A DNA stretch of 9,038 nt from Lachnospiraceae bacterium (GTDB lineage: Bacteria > Bacillota > Clostridia > Lachnospirales > Anaerotignaceae): positions 1-9,038 of the forward strand of contig JAHZEA010000031.1 in assembly GCA_019422065.1 (NCBI GenBank), given 5' to 3'. The translations under genes and the position numbers were made by a program. The notes below the pieces were generated by a model. It had not been told where the DNA came from, searched no databases, and was given only the letters and a program-made list of their open reading frames with translations. Within the stretch, counting starts at the first letter, position 1. Each line of letters opens with the position of its first letter. This document shows, one piece after another, positions 7,129 to 9,038 of this stretch.

Positions 7129-7300
7129 GTCCCTTGTCGAACTATCTGTGCGATTTGCAAAGGACATTACCAAGGTCCTTGTAGATAGTAATGTATCTAT
7201 CTCCACCGTACTTTCAATATAGCGATAGATAATACCTCTATCGCTGACTGATTTCATTCATGCCATAGTCTATAAACCAATTTGTGAAAAACTACTGGCA
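7129..7300. other. Inverted-repeat-dense intergenic segment: candidate structured RNA or mobile-element remnant
   Basis: There is no convincing gene between the hydroxylase stop and the terminator, but several stems can be drawn. Stem 1 pairs 7129-7136 with 7158-7165 (7 of 8), extended by 7137-7139 with 7151-7153. Stem 2 pairs 7164-7170 with 7188-7194 and encloses the small hairpin CAAGGTCCTTG (7171-7181). Stem 3 is perfect: AGCGATAGA (7221-7229) with TCTATCGCT (7237-7245) around loop TAATACC. Stem 4 pairs 7261-7269 with 7291-7300 with one bulged C (7295). No T-run follows stems 3 or 4, so they are not ordinary terminators. By hand count 7121-7310 is about 38% GC, against about 19% in the spacer at 8432-8592. 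Strand and function are unknown. Hairpins of this kind also occur at the ends of IS200/IS605-type elements. Confidence 0.5.
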
Positions 7301-7326
7301 CAGCCTACGTTGTAAATTAATATAAC

Positions 7327-7385
7327 AAAAATCACTCTAATTGTTATTCAGTAAAATATCTGTTTAACAATAGAGTGATTTTTTT
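7327..7385. terminator. Bidirectional intrinsic terminator between convergent operons
   Basis: The left arm (7327-7346) and right arm (7365-7383) form a 19-base-pair stem with one bulged A at 7340. The outer part AAAAATCACTCTA pairs with TAGAGTGATTTTT, and the inner TTGTTA pairs with TAACAA; the loop is 18 bases. The stem is flanked by A-rich and T-rich runs, so it can stop transcription from the hydroxylase operon on the plus strand and from the stalk-protein genes on the minus strand. The long loop is larger than usual. Confidence 0.85.
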
Positions 7386-7414
7386 GTATTTTAGTAATTA
7401 AACTCTTTATAATA

Positions 7415-8431
7415 TTAATCCTGTAAATACTCAAATTCTACAGTTGAATATCCTGTTTCTTCAGTTCCGTATGTAGTATCAACAGTATATTTTATTTTGC
7501 CTGTAGCTGAGTCAATCCATTTATAAACTTTCTGCTCAGATACTATTCCGCCTTCATTTTCTTCCAGTGCCATTTTACAGACTTCTTCATCACTTAAAAT
7601 ATCGCTTTCATTAATTTTAACTGTATCTTTTGATATAGGTGTTCCCATTTGAGTTATAAGCAAAACTTTTCCGTTTTCAGTTAAAACATTATATCCATAA
7701 TCAGATGATAAACCGCCTATTGTAAAATTAAATGATAATGTGCCTTCATTCTCAGACGCAATGAAATCTGAAGTATTAAAATCCTTATTTATTTCATTTT
7801 TTATATAGCTCTCAATACTGCTGTAGTCTTGAGAGCCTGTTTTATACAATACATCATCATAAACAACATACTGTTTAGAGCTATTTTCAAACATAAGTGT
7901 AAAAATACTGTTTTCAGCGTTTTTAATGCTTTTTTCTAAATTTGAGACAAAATTATCATCTTTTGCAACTGATACGGTTTTTGTATTGGGATTATAAATT
8001 ATTTGGTCATCACTTAAACCCATAGCATTTAAAAATGACCTTATTGGAACAAAAAGCGCTCTGTCTTTTGAAATAACTTCTTTTGACAAATCAAATTCTC
8101 CGCCGCTGTATTTAACTTTGCTTTCTCCGGCTTTAAACAAAAAATAATTGTCGAAGTTAGCCTCTTTAATATTCATTTTAAGAACGCCAACAGAAGAATT
8201 ATCATTAAATAAATATGTAAAGCCATTTTCATATACTAAGTTATTTATATATTTTGGGTTATAATACATAGTTCCGCTTTCATCATTAAATGAATGAGCA
8301 TCATTAAAACCAGTGCCGTTTGCTTCTTCTGAAGTTATGCCTTCATTGCTTTGCAAATCTTCACTTGCATATATACTGCACGTGTTTGAAATTAAAAGTG
8401 CCGATAATAATATTAAAACAGTTTTTTTCAT
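7415..8431 (-). CDS. Secreted protein with copper-amine-oxidase-like N-terminal (stalk) domain
   Basis: This is a 338-aa exported protein of unknown function. The signal peptide MKKTVLILLSALLISNTCSIYA is probably cleaved after A22; there is no lipobox or C-terminal anchor. Residues about 103-156 form a stalk repeat: GEFDLSKEVISKDRALFVPI, then RSFLNAMGLSDDQIIYNPNT and KTVSV. This matches the usual pattern of a hydrophobic VP-R segment, an A-LG turn and a KTV strand. These domains are common in exported proteins of Clostridia and are thought to mediate cell-envelope or protein contacts; no copper or amine oxidase activity is implied. The C-terminal 180 residues are acidic and I do not recognise them. 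The ATG has AGGAGG (8438-8443) six bases upstream. It converges on the hydroxylase operon across a shared terminator. I see no confident promoter in the AT-rich 161-base spacer upstream, so it may be co-transcribed with the next gene. Confidence 0.85.
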   Translation of the reverse strand: MKKTVLILLSALLISNTCSIYASEDLQSNEGITSEEANGTGFNDAHSFNDESGTMYYNPKYINNLVYENGFTYLFNDNSSVGVLKMNIKEANFDNYFLFKAGESKVKYSGGEFDLSKEVISKDRALFVPIRSFLNAMGLSDDQIIYNPNTKTVSVAKDDNFVSNLEKSIKNAENSIFTLMFENSSKQYVVYDDVLYKTGSQDYSSIESYIKNEINKDFNTSDFIASENEGTLSFNFTIGGLSSDYGYNVLTENGKVLLITQMGTPISKDTVKINESDILSDEEVCKMALEENEGGIVSEQKVYKWIDSATGKIKYTVDTTYGTEETGYSTVEFEYLQD

Positions 8432-8592
8432 AATACCCCTCCTCTTTTGTTTTATACATTAAAATCAATATTCTCTAATAGAATAATCATATTTTTATTA
8501 ACTAAATCTATAATTTTTATTTTTTTGCAAAACTAAATGCTTTCTAAAAACCTTGGTTATTATAATTATTTTTCGGTAAATTCCAAAATATT

Positions 8593-9038
8593 TTAATTGT
8601 TCAGATTATAAAAATAATACACACCTGCAAAAAGTATACGCCCTGTATCTTTGCTTACATTAAACCTGTATGATATTTCTTCCTCATTATCTGTTTCAAC
8701 ATTATATATATAATATGGTGTATTATTTTCTGTTTCGTTTATATTATAATTTTTAATATCAAAATCCGGGTCGAAATTTTCTTTTATTATATTTTCAAAT
8801 ACTTTATAGTCTTTGTTTTCATTATCAAAATAAAAATCATCATAAGGTATCCATGATTTTTGATAAATACTTTCATCAATTAAATAGCCCATAGCATTGT
8901 CATTTACGCAGTTAAAAGAATTATAAAGATTTTTCAAAAAGTCACTGTCTTTTAATATAGTTATTTCTTTATTATCAGAATTATATTTAATGTCACTTTC
9001 ATCAAAACCTATTGCTTTTAAAAATCCTCTTAAAGGTA
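8593..9038 (-). CDS. Stalk-domain protein, partial (N-terminus beyond window), paralogue of the neighbour
   Basis: The frame is open to the window edge, so the true start lies outside; 147 complete codons plus a stop are visible. An apparent TTG start at 8935-8937 is internal. The first residues read VPLRGFLKAIGFDESDIKYN (the first residue from an incomplete codon), then SDNKEITILKDSDFLKNL. They align without gaps to VPIRSFLNAMGLSDDQIIYN and the following stretch of the gene downstream, so the two are tandem paralogues. After the stalk the sequences diverge. This protein ends with about 110 acidic, Tyr/Asn-rich residues, including YYIYNVETDNEEEISYRFNV and SKDTGRILFAG. That last part faintly recalls a PepSY-like strand pattern, which I cannot confirm. 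It is shorter after the stalk than its neighbour, which keeps about 180 residues there. Probably secreted, but no signal peptide can be seen. Confidence 0.8.
   Translation of the reverse strand, partial: PLRGFLKAIGFDESDIKYNSDNKEITILKDSDFLKNLYNSFNCVNDNAMGYLIDESIYQKSWIPYDDFYFDNENKDYKVFENIIKENFDPDFDIKNYNINETENNTPYYIYNVETDNEEEISYRFNVSKDTGRILFAGVYYFYNLNN

Noticed and set aside
7221..7245. Stem 3 as the hydroxylase operon terminator
   Set aside because: No T-run follows the perfect hairpin; the stem at 7327-7385 with flanking A and T runs is the better terminator.
7123..7257. 44-codon minus-strand reading frame across the hairpin region
   Set aside because: No ribosome binding site and no recognisable protein; it coincides with dense inverted repeats, which explain the sequence better.
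8593..8937. A complete 114-aa gene starting with TTG at 8937
   Set aside because: The same frame stays open to the window edge and the upstream codons encode a stalk repeat matching the neighbouring gene, so the TTG is internal.

Overview
The window is AT-rich, with short spacers, strong AGGAGG-type ribosome binding sites, a Ser-rich lipoprotein and copper-amine-oxidase-like 'stalk' proteins. This points to an anaerobic low-GC Firmicute, most likely a member of the Clostridia. The species cannot be named from the sequence.

Layout. Positions 1-3438 (minus strand) hold a tightly overlapping five-gene operon. In transcription order it encodes a lipoprotein substrate-binding protein, a FecCD-type permease, its ATPase, a ModE-like winged-helix regulator of 111 aa without a molybdate-binding domain, and a P-loop NTPase cut by the window edge. 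Positions 3439-3562 are a compact divergent control region with two sigma-A-like promoters and a palindrome that closely matches the ModE operator. Positions 3563-7115 (plus strand) hold the three subunits of a molybdenum hydroxylase of the xanthine dehydrogenase family, in the order FAD subunit, 2Fe-2S subunit, molybdenum subunit. Positions 7116-7326 contain no convincing gene but are dense in inverted repeats. They are followed by a long bidirectional terminator at 7327-7385. Positions 7415-9038 (minus strand) hold two related secreted stalk-domain proteins in tandem; the second runs off the window.

How the parts fit. The ModE-like gene and the ModE-type operator suggest that the cobalamin/iron-siderophore-type ABC transporter carries molybdate or tungstate, as MolBCA does. 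The metal would feed the molybdopterin cofactor of the neighbouring hydroxylase. The operator sits on the predicted transcription start of the transporter operon, where it should repress. It also lies upstream of the hydroxylase promoter, where it could activate. The regulator gene lies inside the operon it would control, giving a feedback loop. The hydroxylase substrate is not settled: the protein is XdhA-like overall, but two residues that bind purine in mammalian xanthine oxidoreductase are not conserved.

The most interesting unexplained stretch is the inverted-repeat-rich segment at about 7129-7300, which could be a structured RNA or a remnant of a small mobile element.
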